Of a stretch of DNA of 17,754 bases, positions 6,850 to 13,579 are shown piece by piece. The position numbers and the translations under genes are program-made. Below the pieces are notes generated by a model. That model was not told the origin of the DNA. It made no database searches and saw only the letters and a list, made by a program, of their open reading frames with translations. How positions within the stretch are numbered: position 1 is the stretch's first letter; every line of letters begins with the position of its first letter. Source of the stretch: JBGPLH01 sp041486365 [NCBI: Thermodesulfobacteriota bacterium] (GTDB lineage: Bacteria; JAUYMQ01); the NCBI GenBank assembly GCA_041486365.1, contig JBGPLH010000030.1:1-17754 (forward strand), given 5' to 3'.

Positions 6850-8235
6850 TCAGGAGGGCTTGTGCGACCCGCGGAGCACCTTGAGCGGGACCCTGGGCTT
6901 CTCGTGCTCGAGCACCTGGAGCACCTTCTCCGGCCGCTCGCCGGAGCGACGCATCTGCCGGAGATCCTCTTCCACGTACACGCGTGTGGTCTCTATGCCG
7001 TAGTACGAGAGGATCGCCCGAACCTGGGGAAACTTCCTCTCGATGCTCGTTTTCACCGACTCGAACCCTCGTTCCGCGGCACGCGCACGCTCCCAGAAGG
7101 CGAGTGGGTTGATGTCGAAGAAGCGCGCGTCCTGCTCCTGCGGCTCGATCAGGAGGATGTCCCCCTTGAAGTTCACGTCGTCAACGTACTTGCGGATGCC
7201 CACCATGAGCCGCGAGTGCAGCAGCGTGCGAAAAACCTGATTCAGCACGGTACGCACTCCGCGGTCGGCGAGGCGCGTGCCGCGTGTGGTCACGAACTCG
7301 GTCCGCCCGTTCGCCTTACGCTCTTCGATCTCGACACGGTTGTGGAACGGGCGGAAGGGGTTGTAGCAGATGATGAGATCGGCGCCGTGGTCGATCGCGA
7401 TGTCGATGTTGGCCGTGTGTCGCACGCCGCCGTCCACGTAGTCGATGCCCTTGATCCGCGCCGGCTTGTAGAAGCCGGGGAGGGCCGTGGAGGCCTGCAC
7501 AGCCTGCGATACGGGAATGTCATGCACCTCGTCGTGGCCGAAGACAACCCGCTCCGCGGTATCGAGATTCATCGCCGTGATGTAGAGCTCCTTGCCGCGC
7601 TGCCTGTACAGCTCGCGGAAGTCGTTGGGCAGCTTGTTCTTGGCCATGTTGCTACGCAGGTAGCGCTCGATCTGGATGTTGTCGAAGATGCCCGAGGGTA
7701 TCCCGTAGAAGAGCGACGGAGCGCGACGGCTAGGCGTCACGACCTTCGCCACCTCCTTCAACATCGTCTCGAAGTTCGTGTAGGTCGGATCCTTCACGAA
7801 GCGACGGAAGGCGTCGTACACCTCGCCCGGCATCGAAGGTATCGCCCGGAGGAGGTCGTAGAAGAGCGAGGGGAAGAAGAGGCCGTACTGCGCGGCCAGG
7901 CGCATCGGGCGGCCGAACCATTCGCTGAAGTTGGGGTAGTAGAAATCCAGGGGGCGGAGCTGGCTGAACTTGCGCGAGGTGCCGTCGAGGCTCTTGAGCA
8001 TCTCCTCGGGGGTCACACCCCCGGCGAGCGGGGTGGCAAGAAGCGCCCCGGCTGACAGACCCACGTAAATGTCGAAGTCCGTGACCTTCCGATTGACCAG
8101 GAAGTCGTTGAACGCCTTGAGCCCCCCCACCTTGAAGGCGCCGCCTGAAACCGCTCCGCCGGCGAGAACCAGGGCTATCTTGGGATTGCGCTTCTTCTTC
8201 GAGAGATCGCTTTTCTGGACGATGGAGATGCCCAT
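6850..8235 (-). CDS. Patatin-like phospholipase
   Basis: A 461-residue patatin-fold lipid acyl hydrolase. The oxyanion loop GGAVSGGAFKVGGL lies at ~26-39. Nucleophile Ser61 sits in GLSAG, and Asp268 in the Asp-Gly-Gly of YVDGGVRHTANID completes the Ser-Asp dyad. QASTALPGFYKP (~247-258) is also typical. No signal peptide is visible; the N-terminus is basic (SKKKRN), so it is cytoplasmic or peripheral. There are two long non-catalytic stretches: ~90-190, rich in aromatics and perhaps membrane-contacting, and a C-terminal ~150 residues with no recognised domain. ATG 8235 is used because AAGGAAAGGG lies just before it; a TTG immediately upstream would add one residue. The substrate is unknown. 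It appears to be the first gene of a unit with hpf. Confidence 0.9.
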   Translation of the reverse strand: MGISIVQKSDLSKKKRNPKIALVLAGGAVSGGAFKVGGLKAFNDFLVNRKVTDFDIYVGLSAGALLATPLAGGVTPEEMLKSLDGTSRKFSQLRPLDFYYPNFSEWFGRPMRLAAQYGLFFPSLFYDLLRAIPSMPGEVYDAFRRFVKDPTYTNFETMLKEVAKVVTPSRRAPSLFYGIPSGIFDNIQIERYLRSNMAKNKLPNDFRELYRQRGKELYITAMNLDTAERVVFGHDEVHDIPVSQAVQASTALPGFYKPARIKGIDYVDGGVRHTANIDIAIDHGADLIICYNPFRPFHNRVEIEERKANGRTEFVTTRGTRLADRGVRTVLNQVFRTLLHSRLMVGIRKYVDDVNFKGDILLIEPQEQDARFFDINPLAFWERARAAERGFESVKTSIERKFPQVRAILSYYGIETTRVYVEEDLRQMRRSGERPEKVLQVLEHEKPRVPLKVLRGSHKPS

Positions 8236-8238
8236 CAA

Positions 8239-8620
8239 CGCCCTTTCCTTGAAGAAGACCTCGACCCCGGCTGTGCCCTGACCGGGCCGTTTCCTAGCCC
8301 GCCGCCGCCCCCGGAGTCACCCTGAATCGCCTGCGGTCACCTGTCCCCGAACCACCTCTCCGAAACCCCAGCGATGCTTCGGGAAAGCCGGCATCCGGCA
8401 GGTATTTGCCTCACAACAGCCTGAAAATAAAAGGCTTTATGCAGACCCAGGCAGCCTAGAAGATCGTCCCGGAATTGTCAACATCTATTGCGCTCCGTGT
8501 CAAGAATGACTCTGTCCTGCGTCCCACGGTCAGGCATGCTTCTCTCCTTGATTTTCGGAGAGACGGGCTCGGCTCTTGAGGATACCGTTCTTCCCGAAAG
8601 GCGTCTTTCGTTCATCCAAA
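8239..8620. other. Gene-free stretch: probable structured leader of the patatin gene and spacer after ompA
   Basis: No coding signal was seen. The part nearest the patatin gene would be its 5' leader (about 210 nt) if the promoter at 8453-8481 is used. It holds small stems: CCGAA/TTCGG (8360-8364 with 8378-8382) and GCCGG-CAT-CCGGC (8387-8399). Between promoter and ompA terminator lie TCTCTCC/GGAGAGA (8541-8547 with 8557-8563, 9-nt loop) and CGAAAG/CTTTCG (8595-8600 with 8605-8610). The stretch 8400-8620 is clearly richer in A+T than its surroundings. No known riboswitch class was recognised. Confidence 0.5.
8453..8481 (-). promoter_or_regulatory. Candidate sigma70-type promoter for patatin-hpf
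   Basis: The minus strand has a perfect TTGACA (8476-8481), a 17-nt spacer and TAGGCT (8453-8458). Predicted start is near 8446. A second TTGACA on the same strand (8498-8503) has no matching -10. Confidence 0.5.
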
Positions 8621-8651
8621 TGAAAGGGCCCGCGCGCGGCGGGCCCCTTCA
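8621..8651 (-). terminator. Rho-independent-type terminator of the OmpA lipoprotein gene
   Basis: The 13-nt arms TGAAAGGGCCCGC (8621-8633) and GCGGGCCCCTTCA (8639-8651) pair with one A-C mismatch around 5 nt. On the minus strand the stem is followed by a T-rich run (TTTCATTTGG). It lies 45 bp after the ompA stop. Confidence 0.7.
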
Positions 8652-8695
8652 CAGGACTTCTCGAAGCGACTGTACAGGGCGAGGCTGCTGCCGGG

Positions 8696-9439
8696 TCAAT
8701 AGGGTGCTTGGCCCCCGCCCGGAGGCGGTGCCGCCTGTGCCGGAGCGCCTCCCTGGTTCCCCGGGAGGATGTCGAGCGTCACCCGTCGGTTCTGCTGCCA
8801 GGCTGCCGGCGTGTTCTCGGACACGAGCGGCTGGCTCTCGCCGTAGCCCATGGCCTGGATCCGGGCCGGGTTGACACCGGCCTGCACCAGGGCGTTCTTC
8901 ACGGCATCCGCGCGTCGCTGAGAGAGCTGCATGTTGTAGGACTCGGAGCCGCGGTCGTCCGTGTGTCCCTTCACGATGACCGTCGTGCTCTGATCCTCGT
9001 TGATGACGCCTGCAATCTTGTTGAGCTTCTCGTAGGCGCCCGGCTTCAGCGTGGAGGAGTCCGTATCGAACAGGAAATCGCCCGCCAGGCTCACGACGAG
9101 CCCCTGGGTCTGCGCATTCCGGCGCACGATCATGTCCTGCAGCTCCTGGTCGCGGCGGTAGGACTCCGCCTCGATGCGCTTCAGCTGCTTTTCCTGGCGT
9201 GACATCGCGTAGCCAATCGCGCCCCCAGCCAGGGCGCCGATGCCGGCGCCGATCGCCGTGCCCGCGCCCACGTTACCCGTCTGGCTGCCGATGATGGCGC
9301 CCGTTCCCGCTCCGAGCAGACCGCCGAGGACGGCTCCCTTCCCGGTTGTGCCTCCGGGAAAGCCCTGTCCCTCCTGACATCCCGCCGAGACGATTGTGAC
9401 GGATAGCAGCATCACCATGGCGACCCGTGCAGATTTCAT
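8696..9439 (-). CDS. OmpA-family lipoprotein with glycine-zipper domain
   Basis: A 247-residue outer-membrane lipoprotein of the YiaD type. A signal peptide (1-20) ends in lipobox SAG-Cys21. A Gly-rich zipper (~38-77: repeated GxxxG such as GGLLGAGTGAIIG and GAGIGALAGGAIG) could insert in or span the membrane. A short helical linker (81-110) follows. The OmpA C-terminal peptidoglycan-binding domain (~118-224) has the strand FLFDTDSSTLKP, the diaminopimelate-binding Asp in GHTDDRG (159-164) and Arg in LSQRRAD (~176). A Pro/Gly/Ala tail ends the protein. ATG 9439 is chosen over an upstream in-frame start because AAGGAGGA lies 4 nt before it and it gives a perfect lipoprotein signal. The gene has its own promoter and terminator, so it is probably monocistronic and well expressed. 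Confidence 0.93.
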   Translation of the reverse strand: MKSARVAMVMLLSVTIVSAGCQEGQGFPGGTTGKGAVLGGLLGAGTGAIIGSQTGNVGAGTAIGAGIGALAGGAIGYAMSRQEKQLKRIEAESYRRDQELQDMIVRRNAQTQGLVVSLAGDFLFDTDSSTLKPGAYEKLNKIAGVINEDQSTTVIVKGHTDDRGSESYNMQLSQRRADAVKNALVQAGVNPARIQAMGYGESQPLVSENTPAAWQQNRRVTLDILPGNQGGAPAQAAPPPGGGQAPY

Positions 9440-9529
9440 GTGCTCCTCCTTGTCGAGGGGCGCCCTGCCGGTGTGGCCGGCCGCGGAGGCGGCCTGCGGC
9501 ATCGATGGCGCGCCCGGATTGGCGAACGT

Positions 9530-9547
9530 CCGGGTTGAGGAACCCGG
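9530..9547 (-). other. Stem-loop in the OmpA lipoprotein leader
   Basis: CCGGGTT (9530-9536) and AACCCGG (9541-9547) form a perfect 7-bp stem with a 4-nt loop. It lies within the ~155-nt leader predicted from the promoter at 9602-9630, about 90 nt before the start codon. It could stabilise the mRNA or bind a regulator. Confidence 0.45.
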
Positions 9548-9601
9548 GCCGTATCCGTTGGACCGGGGCGGTGTCGCCGGCGCGAGAACCCGGAAGCCGT
9601 T

Positions 9602-9630
9602 GTTTTATGAAGCGCCGCTCCGTCTGTCAA
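9602..9630 (-). promoter_or_regulatory. Sigma70-type promoter of the OmpA lipoprotein gene
   Basis: The minus strand has perfect TTGACA (9625-9630), a 17-nt spacer and TAAAAC (9602-9607, 4 of 6). Predicted start is near 9594. This is the best promoter match in the window. The 304-bp gap 9440-9743 holds this promoter, the leader and the 3' structures of the TAXI gene. Confidence 0.6.
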
Positions 9631-9670
9631 GTCGGCCGCCACGAAAGGGGCCCCATGACACCGGAAGGCA

Positions 9671-9726
9671 CCGTTCATTCACGAACGGGCGATCTCGGGG
9701 CGCGCATGATCACGGTGATGGCGCCC
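9671..9726 (-). terminator. Stem-loops downstream of the TAXI-domain gene
   Basis: There are two candidates after the stop at 9744. GGGCGC (9698-9703) pairs with GCGCCC (9721-9726), enclosing ATCA/TGAT. CCGTTC (9671-9676) pairs with GAACGG (9683-9688) around 6 nt. Neither has a U-tract, so intrinsic termination is unproven. Confidence 0.3.
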
Positions 9727-9743
9727 TTCGCGGAGCCGATATT

Positions 9744-11246
9744 TCATCGCTCCTCCGACTTCTCGGCGTGCTTCTCCGACTTCTCGATCGCCTCCGCCCA
9801 GACCTCCTGTGCCGTTTTCCCTTCCGTCTCCGCCTCTTCCTCCATCCCTTCGCGCATGTGGAGGATCAAGTCACCGATGTGGTCCCGGGCAGCGTTGATC
9901 GGTCCGAGAAGGTCGGACAGCGCCGCCTGGCCGCCGATCTCTCCGGCCCCGAAGCGGTCGAGGGCCTCGCTCCTGAGCCGGAGCAACTCCCGCTGCAGAT
10001 CGATCAGGGGATCGAGCCTGAGGGCGGAGGAGAGCTCGAGCTCTGCCGCTTGGCGCTCGATGCCCGCGACCTGCTGCATGTAGCTTCCAAACACCAGGTC
10101 TCGTCTCGCCTGCATCTGCTGCCGCCACCATTGCCAGAGGAACCATCCGGCCCCCACCAGGGCGCCGAGGATACCCAGGGTGTTGTTGATCTGGTCGACT
10201 TTCGCATTCGTGAGGATCGGCAGGTTATTCTCGAAGTACTTTACCCTCCCGGGGTGCAGCGCGAGACGCGGCGGCAGCCGAAGCAAGGAGTTATCGAGGG
10301 GCGGGTAGGTGACGTGCGCGAACCGGGTGCTGAAGACCGCATCGAGCATCCTCTCGACGGCGCCGGGCGGGACGCGATCGTTTGCCACCAGCAGGAGCCT
10401 CGATCCCAGCGTGTGCATGGGCTCGGCCGGGAGCGGGGGCTCCATGGTGTAGGTGTAGGCGGGAACCACGGTGTCGATGACAGACCCGCGATCGACCTCG
10501 ATCGCGGGGCCCTTTCCGGGACCCTCCTCGATCAGCGCGTTCAGGCGGAATGCGTCGGCGAATGGCAAGGGAACAAGCCGGTAATGCCCCGATCGCACGA
10601 GCCACCGCGCGATCTTCGAGGGCAGGGTGGCAAGATGGAAGACGGCGTCTGGCATCGCGGCGCGATCGCCCCTCGCCAGCAGGTCCTCGACCTCCTGCTG
10701 CTCCAGATGGCGCGCGTTGTAGGCGTTGCCCGTTCCGGCATCACGGGTCGAGAGTCCGGCAAAGGCCATGACGGCCCCCGCCATGGCGGCGGTCGTCGAT
10801 CCGGGCGGGCCGAGGTCCACGGTCCGTCCGCGAAGCCCACCGAGAGTCGACCCCACGGCCCCGGCCAGTTCCTCCTTCACGAGCAGATGCAGGGCCTCGA
10901 CGTGCAGCGGCATCACCTCGCGGACGTGCCGGTAGTTCTTGATCCGGTACGTGCCCGCCACCATCGCGAAGTCCACCTTGCCGGCGTTCACCCGCTCGAG
11001 CTCGTCCTCCGTGGCGCTCGTCTCCACGAGACGGGCGTCAAACCCGTGGGCCGATGCCGCGTCCACCAGCGCGCGCGCCACCAGGCTCCGGGTCGTGCCG
11101 AGGGGTCCGGCCGTCAGCGTCGCGTGGTAGACGGGCCGGCGCGACGTCCCTACCGTGATCGCAATCGCCACCGCGATGGCCGCCAACCCGAGGGCAAGCG
11201 CCACCCAGCCGCCCCCTCGCCGCCCTGCGCGCTCCCGCTCGCCCAT
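9744..11246 (-). CDS. TAXI-type solute-binding domain protein, two predicted TM segments and cytoplasmic helical tail
   Basis: A 500-residue protein. Residues 1-13 are basic and 14-33 form a membrane segment. Residues ~40-345 resemble TAXI-family TRAP solute-binding proteins: TLTAGPLGTTRSLVARALVDAA at the start, VDFAMVAGT in the middle, and the STTAAMAGAVMAFAGL and LPSKIARWLVRSGHYRLVPL segments. Residues 357-374 form a second membrane segment (LGILGALVGAGWFLWQWW). The last ~125 residues are charged and helical, ending in a Lys/Glu-rich run, and should be cytoplasmic. Ordinary TAXI binding proteins are ~320 residues, secreted, and sit next to DctM-type permease genes; none is here. The start at ATG 11246 has GAGG about 9 nt upstream. 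It follows the alpha/beta hydrolase by 58 bp. The ligand is unknown; a sensor or adaptor role is possible. Confidence 0.8.
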   Translation of the reverse strand: MGERERAGRRGGGWVALALGLAAIAVAIAITVGTSRRPVYHATLTAGPLGTTRSLVARALVDAASAHGFDARLVETSATEDELERVNAGKVDFAMVAGTYRIKNYRHVREVMPLHVEALHLLVKEELAGAVGSTLGGLRGRTVDLGPPGSTTAAMAGAVMAFAGLSTRDAGTGNAYNARHLEQQEVEDLLARGDRAAMPDAVFHLATLPSKIARWLVRSGHYRLVPLPFADAFRLNALIEEGPGKGPAIEVDRGSVIDTVVPAYTYTMEPPLPAEPMHTLGSRLLLVANDRVPPGAVERMLDAVFSTRFAHVTYPPLDNSLLRLPPRLALHPGRVKYFENNLPILTNAKVDQINNTLGILGALVGAGWFLWQWWRQQMQARRDLVFGSYMQQVAGIERQAAELELSSALRLDPLIDLQRELLRLRSEALDRFGAGEIGGQAALSDLLGPINAARDHIGDLILHMREGMEEEAETEGKTAQEVWAEAIEKSEKHAEKSEER

Positions 11247-11304
11247 GCTCGACGCCTCTTCGGCCGGGCCGGCCTGGTGTCACTCCCCGGCCCAGGTCGC
11301 TCGC

Positions 11305-12156
11305 TCAGGTTCTCGGCGCGAGAACGCCGGCCAGCCAGGTGTCCATGTCCTTGAACACCGTTTCCTTGCCCACCTCGTTGAAGATCTCGTGGTAGAAGCC
11401 GGGGTAGATGTGCACGCCCTTCGCCGTTCCCGGCATGGCGTCGTGGAACTTCCGGGTTCCCGACGCCGCGACGATCTGATCGGCTTCCCCGTGCAGCAGG
11501 AGCAGCGGGACTCGGACGCTGACGGCCTGCCCGAGCGTCTCCGCCATGCTCCGTATGATCTCGTGGGCCAGTCGCGCTGTGATCTTCCGGATGACGAGCG
11601 GGTCGTCCACATAGGCTTTCACCACGGCCGGGTCATGAGATAGCGCGGCGGGGTCGACCTCGTTGGCCATGGAGAGTTTGGGCGCGATCTTCGAGAAGAC
11701 CTTTGCCGCCAGGAGCTTCGCGCCGGGGACCGGGGCGCTCACCTCGAGCGCCGCCCCTGAGCTCACCACTGCATCCACGACCGGATCGCGTGTGGCGGCC
11801 CAGCGCAGCACGATCAGCCCGCCCATGCTGTGCCCGACGACCACGAGGGGCATCGGTGGCATCTTCTCGCGGATCTGCCGCAGGAAGGCATCGAGGTCGT
11901 CCAGGAAATCCTCGATGGAATCGGTATACGCCCGTGTTCCCGGGCTCTTGCCGAACCCGCGATGATCGTAGCCGTACACTGCGAAGCCTCGCGGACAGAA
12001 GTAGTTCACGACGTTCAGGTAGCGGCCCGAATGCTCCCCGAGCCCGTGCACTACGATCATCCGCGCGCGGGCGTCGGCCGGGGTCCATGACTGGGCATAG
12101 AGGGAGAGCCCTCCCTTCCCGTCGAACTTCCACTCCTCGTGCCTGAACTCAGTCAT
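11305..12156 (-). CDS. Alpha/beta hydrolase, monoacylglycerol-lipase-like
   Basis: A 283-residue serine hydrolase. The oxyanion motif HGLGEHSGRY (37-46) and YDHRGFGKSPG (63-73) are typical of monoglyceride lipases. Nucleophile Ser110 lies in GHSMGG, acid Asp226 in HGEADQIV, and His256 in YPGFYHEIFNE. There is no signal peptide, so it is likely cytoplasmic and acts on monoacylglycerols or similar esters. Lysophospholipase activity is the main alternative. ATG 12156 is preceded by GAGGAGGTCGGG. The upstream 140-bp gap has a -10-like TATACT and a hairpin. The TAXI gene follows 58 bp downstream and may be co-transcribed. Confidence 0.88.
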   Translation of the reverse strand: MTEFRHEEWKFDGKGGLSLYAQSWTPADARARMIVVHGLGEHSGRYLNVVNYFCPRGFAVYGYDHRGFGKSPGTRAYTDSIEDFLDDLDAFLRQIREKMPPMPLVVVGHSMGGLIVLRWAATRDPVVDAVVSSGAALEVSAPVPGAKLLAAKVFSKIAPKLSMANEVDPAALSHDPAVVKAYVDDPLVIRKITARLAHEIIRSMAETLGQAVSVRVPLLLLHGEADQIVAASGTRKFHDAMPGTAKGVHIYPGFYHEIFNEVGKETVFKDMDTWLAGVLAPRT

Positions 12157-12244
12157 CCCGACCTCCTCGCTGTCCGAGTCATCGCCCGGTCGTCTCCTTG
12201 ATGCTCGCCGGCGCCGGCGGATTCTCCCCGCTTAGATCTTGTGG

Positions 12245-12262
12245 GTCCCGCCACCGCGGGAC
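12245..12262 (-). other. Perfect 7-bp hairpin between the Fe-S protein gene and the hydrolase gene
   Basis: GTCCCGC (12245-12251) pairs with GCGGGAC (12256-12262) around CACC. It lies 35 bp after the Fe-S gene stop. It could terminate that transcript, or form the very 5' end of the hydrolase mRNA if the -10-like element at 12270-12275 is used. No U-tract. Confidence 0.4.
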
Positions 12263-12269
12263 TGGCGCG

Positions 12270-12275
12270 AGTATA
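12270..12275 (-). promoter_or_regulatory. -10-like element upstream of the alpha/beta hydrolase gene
   Basis: TATACT on the minus strand (5 of 6 to TATAAT), preceded directly by TG. No convincing -35 is seen 16-18 nt upstream, so this is a weak call. Confidence 0.3.
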
Positions 12276-12296
12276 CACCGGAGCGCATGCAGACGG

Positions 12297-13067
12297 TCAT
12301 CCACCCCCGCCCTGGCCTGAGGGTAACCGTCGCGCTTCAGGGAGGGCGCAGTGGTAGGCGATCGCGTCGTCTGGATAGCGATGTGCGACGCCAAAGACGC
12401 AGTGGATCCGCGCTGCGCATGAGGCGCGGCAGGGATCGAGCCGCCGCTTGGCGTCAAGGCAGATCGCGTGCGACCAGCGCCTTTCGGGGAACGCGCCGCC
12501 GGGGCAGGCCGCGACGCAGGGCGCGGGACAATTCGTGCAGGGATCGAAGCCGGCGAGCGGAACGGAGGCCGGCAGCGCCGCGTCAGTAAGCAGGGCGGCC
12601 CGCGTGGCGAGCCAGGGACCGTACTCCGGATGGAGGACGAGTCCCAGGACGCTGTCGACTCCGAAACCCGCGCGGAGGGCAAGCTGCTGGAACGAGAGGG
12701 CGTGGTCCCGTGCCCCGTGGAAGGGGAAGACGGCGCGCGCGGTGATGCCCTGTTCGTGAAACAGCGCGACGACGGGGGCCACCGCATCCACCGTGTGCGC
12801 GTCGAGGGGATCGGCCCGTTGACCCAGCGCCGGCTCCCGCGCGACGCGCGCGCGGAAGCGCTCCCAGAAGAGGGGCCCCGCGCTTCCGACGATGAGGGCC
12901 GATCGCACACCGGGCCGAACGTCGCGAAGGCGATGCCCTGCCGGCGCGTCGGCGTCGTAAACCGCCGCATCGATCACGCCGAAGAGGTTCAGGCCCCAGG
13001 TCGCACCCGCAGCCAGGGCGTCGCCCAGGAGTTTCCGAGCCTTCCCGGTTGCCTTGATCCCCGTCAT
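12297..13067 (-). CDS. Ferredoxin-like 4Fe-4S protein (epoxyqueuosine-reductase-related C-terminus)
   Basis: A 256-residue protein. The N-terminal ~170 residues contain GATWGLNLFGVIDAAVYDA, VRSALIVGSAG and LVLHPEYGPWLATRAALL. These occur in uncharacterised ferredoxin-like proteins and loosely recall the N-terminal part of QueG. The C-terminal part has a cluster motif Cys177-x2-Cys180-x3-Cys184-x3-Cys188-Pro, then Cys203, 213, 217, 223 and 240, enough for a second cluster. It is much shorter than QueG (~350 residues) and lacks its extra C-terminal domain, so a tRNA-modification role is not claimed. ATG 13067 is taken because GAGGG lies ~5 nt upstream; a TTG at 13142 could add 25 residues. It is likely cytoplasmic. 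Electron donor and substrate are unknown. Confidence 0.75.
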   Translation of the reverse strand: MTGIKATGKARKLLGDALAAGATWGLNLFGVIDAAVYDADAPAGHRLRDVRPGVRSALIVGSAGPLFWERFRARVAREPALGQRADPLDAHTVDAVAPVVALFHEQGITARAVFPFHGARDHALSFQQLALRAGFGVDSVLGLVLHPEYGPWLATRAALLTDAALPASVPLAGFDPCTNCPAPCVAACPGGAFPERRWSHAICLDAKRRLDPCRASCAARIHCVFGVAHRYPDDAIAYHCALPEARRLPSGQGGGG

Positions 13068-13162
13068 CGAACCCTCGTCGCTCCCCGTGAGGCTGGACGC
13101 CCACCCCGGGGGATCCGTGAGAGAGCGCCCGTATCCCGTCAATCCGTCCGATCGAAGGAGGG

Positions 13163-13191
13163 TTGAAATACCCCGCCAAACACTCTAGATT
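13163..13191 (+). promoter_or_regulatory. Sigma70-type promoter of the small basic-protein unit
   Basis: TTGAAA (13163-13168, 5 of 6) is followed by a 17-nt spacer and TAGATT (13186-13191, 4 of 6). Predicted start near 13198 gives a leader of about 157 nt. It lies in the divergent gap with the Fe-S protein gene. Confidence 0.55.
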
Positions 13192-13193
13192 AC

Positions 13194-13284
13194 CGCCCGC
13201 TTCGTTCCAGCCGGTGATATCCGGACGGGCGTCCTTCCCTGGCCCGGGATGCGGTTCCCTCGCCGGCGCCCGCTGCTCGGGAAC
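13194..13284 (+). other. Structured 5' leader of the small basic-protein gene
   Basis: Two stem-loops are visible. CGCCCG (13194-13199) pairs with CGGGCG (13226-13231) and encloses CCGG-TGATAT-CCGG (13211-13224). GTTCCC (13254-13259) pairs with GGGAAC (13279-13284) and encloses the palindrome CGCCGGCG (13261-13268). They sit between the predicted start and the ribosome site. No named RNA family was recognised. A 10-bp palindrome ATCGATCGAT (13291-13300) follows. Confidence 0.35.
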
Positions 13285-13354
13285 GACAACATCGATCGAT
13301 TTAGATGGGCCGTCGCGTGAGGTCCCATACTCTCCGGCCCGCAAGGAGAAGAAG

Positions 13355-13447
13355 ATGCGCAAGACCCGCCACAAGAAGCGCCACAAGATGAAGTGGAGGA
13401 GCCGCAAGGCCAACCACGGCACGAAGCCCTGCGCGGGGCGCCGGTAG
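13355..13447 (+). CDS. 30-residue highly basic small protein, possibly ribosome-associated
   Basis: ATG 13355 is preceded by AAGGAG with a 6-nt spacer and the frame ends in TAG at 13445-13447. Of 30 residues, 14 are Lys/Arg and 3 are His. The pattern is RKTRHKKRHKMKWRSRK, then ANHGTKPC and a C-terminal GRR. There is no hydrophobic segment, so it is a cytoplasmic nucleic-acid-binding type. The composition resembles very small ribosomal or ribosome-associated proteins such as the bacterial AURKAIP1/COX24-type peptides; I cannot confirm homology from sequence alone. The short unit has its own promoter (13163-13191) and a strong terminator (13521-13560), which supports a real gene. The 94-codon open frame around it is GC-rich shadow upstream of this ATG. 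Confidence 0.6.
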   Translation: MRKTRHKKRHKMKWRSRKANHGTKPCAGRR

Positions 13448-13520
13448 CCTCTCCCCGAGGCAAGGAAGGCGTTTCCCTGCGTCCCCGGGCGCGCGGGTGC
13501 CGCCACGACGCGCAGCTTGA

Positions 13521-13560
13521 AACGCGGGAGGGCCTCCCATGAGGGAGGCCCTCCCGCGTT
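13521..13560. terminator. 18-bp perfect stem-loop, bidirectional terminator
   Basis: AACGCGGGAGGGCCTCCC (13521-13538) pairs perfectly with 13543-13560 around the loop ATGA. It lies between convergent genes: the small basic-protein gene (+) and the SDR gene (-), whose stop is 20 bp away. On the minus strand the stem ends in TTTC; on the plus strand it ends in TTGG. It is the strongest stem in the window. Confidence 0.8.
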
Positions 13561-13579
13561 GGGGATCCATGGCCGCCGG

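Noticed and set aside
8239-8460. Cyclic-di-GMP (GEMM) or other known riboswitch in the patatin leader
   Set aside because: A GGCAAA-like patch is present on the minus strand but the conserved GACGCAAAGCC core and paired arms of GEMM-I are missing; no other class matched.
9440-9502. 21-residue N-terminal extension of the OmpA lipoprotein
   Set aside because: It would bury the lipoprotein signal peptide; ATG 9439 has a strong ribosome site and gives a correct lipobox.
13163-13354. N-terminal extension of the small basic protein (64 extra codons in frame upstream)
   Set aside because: No ribosome site at the upstream start, composition is not conserved-looking, and this part overlaps the promoter candidate. 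The ATG at 13355 has a strong site.
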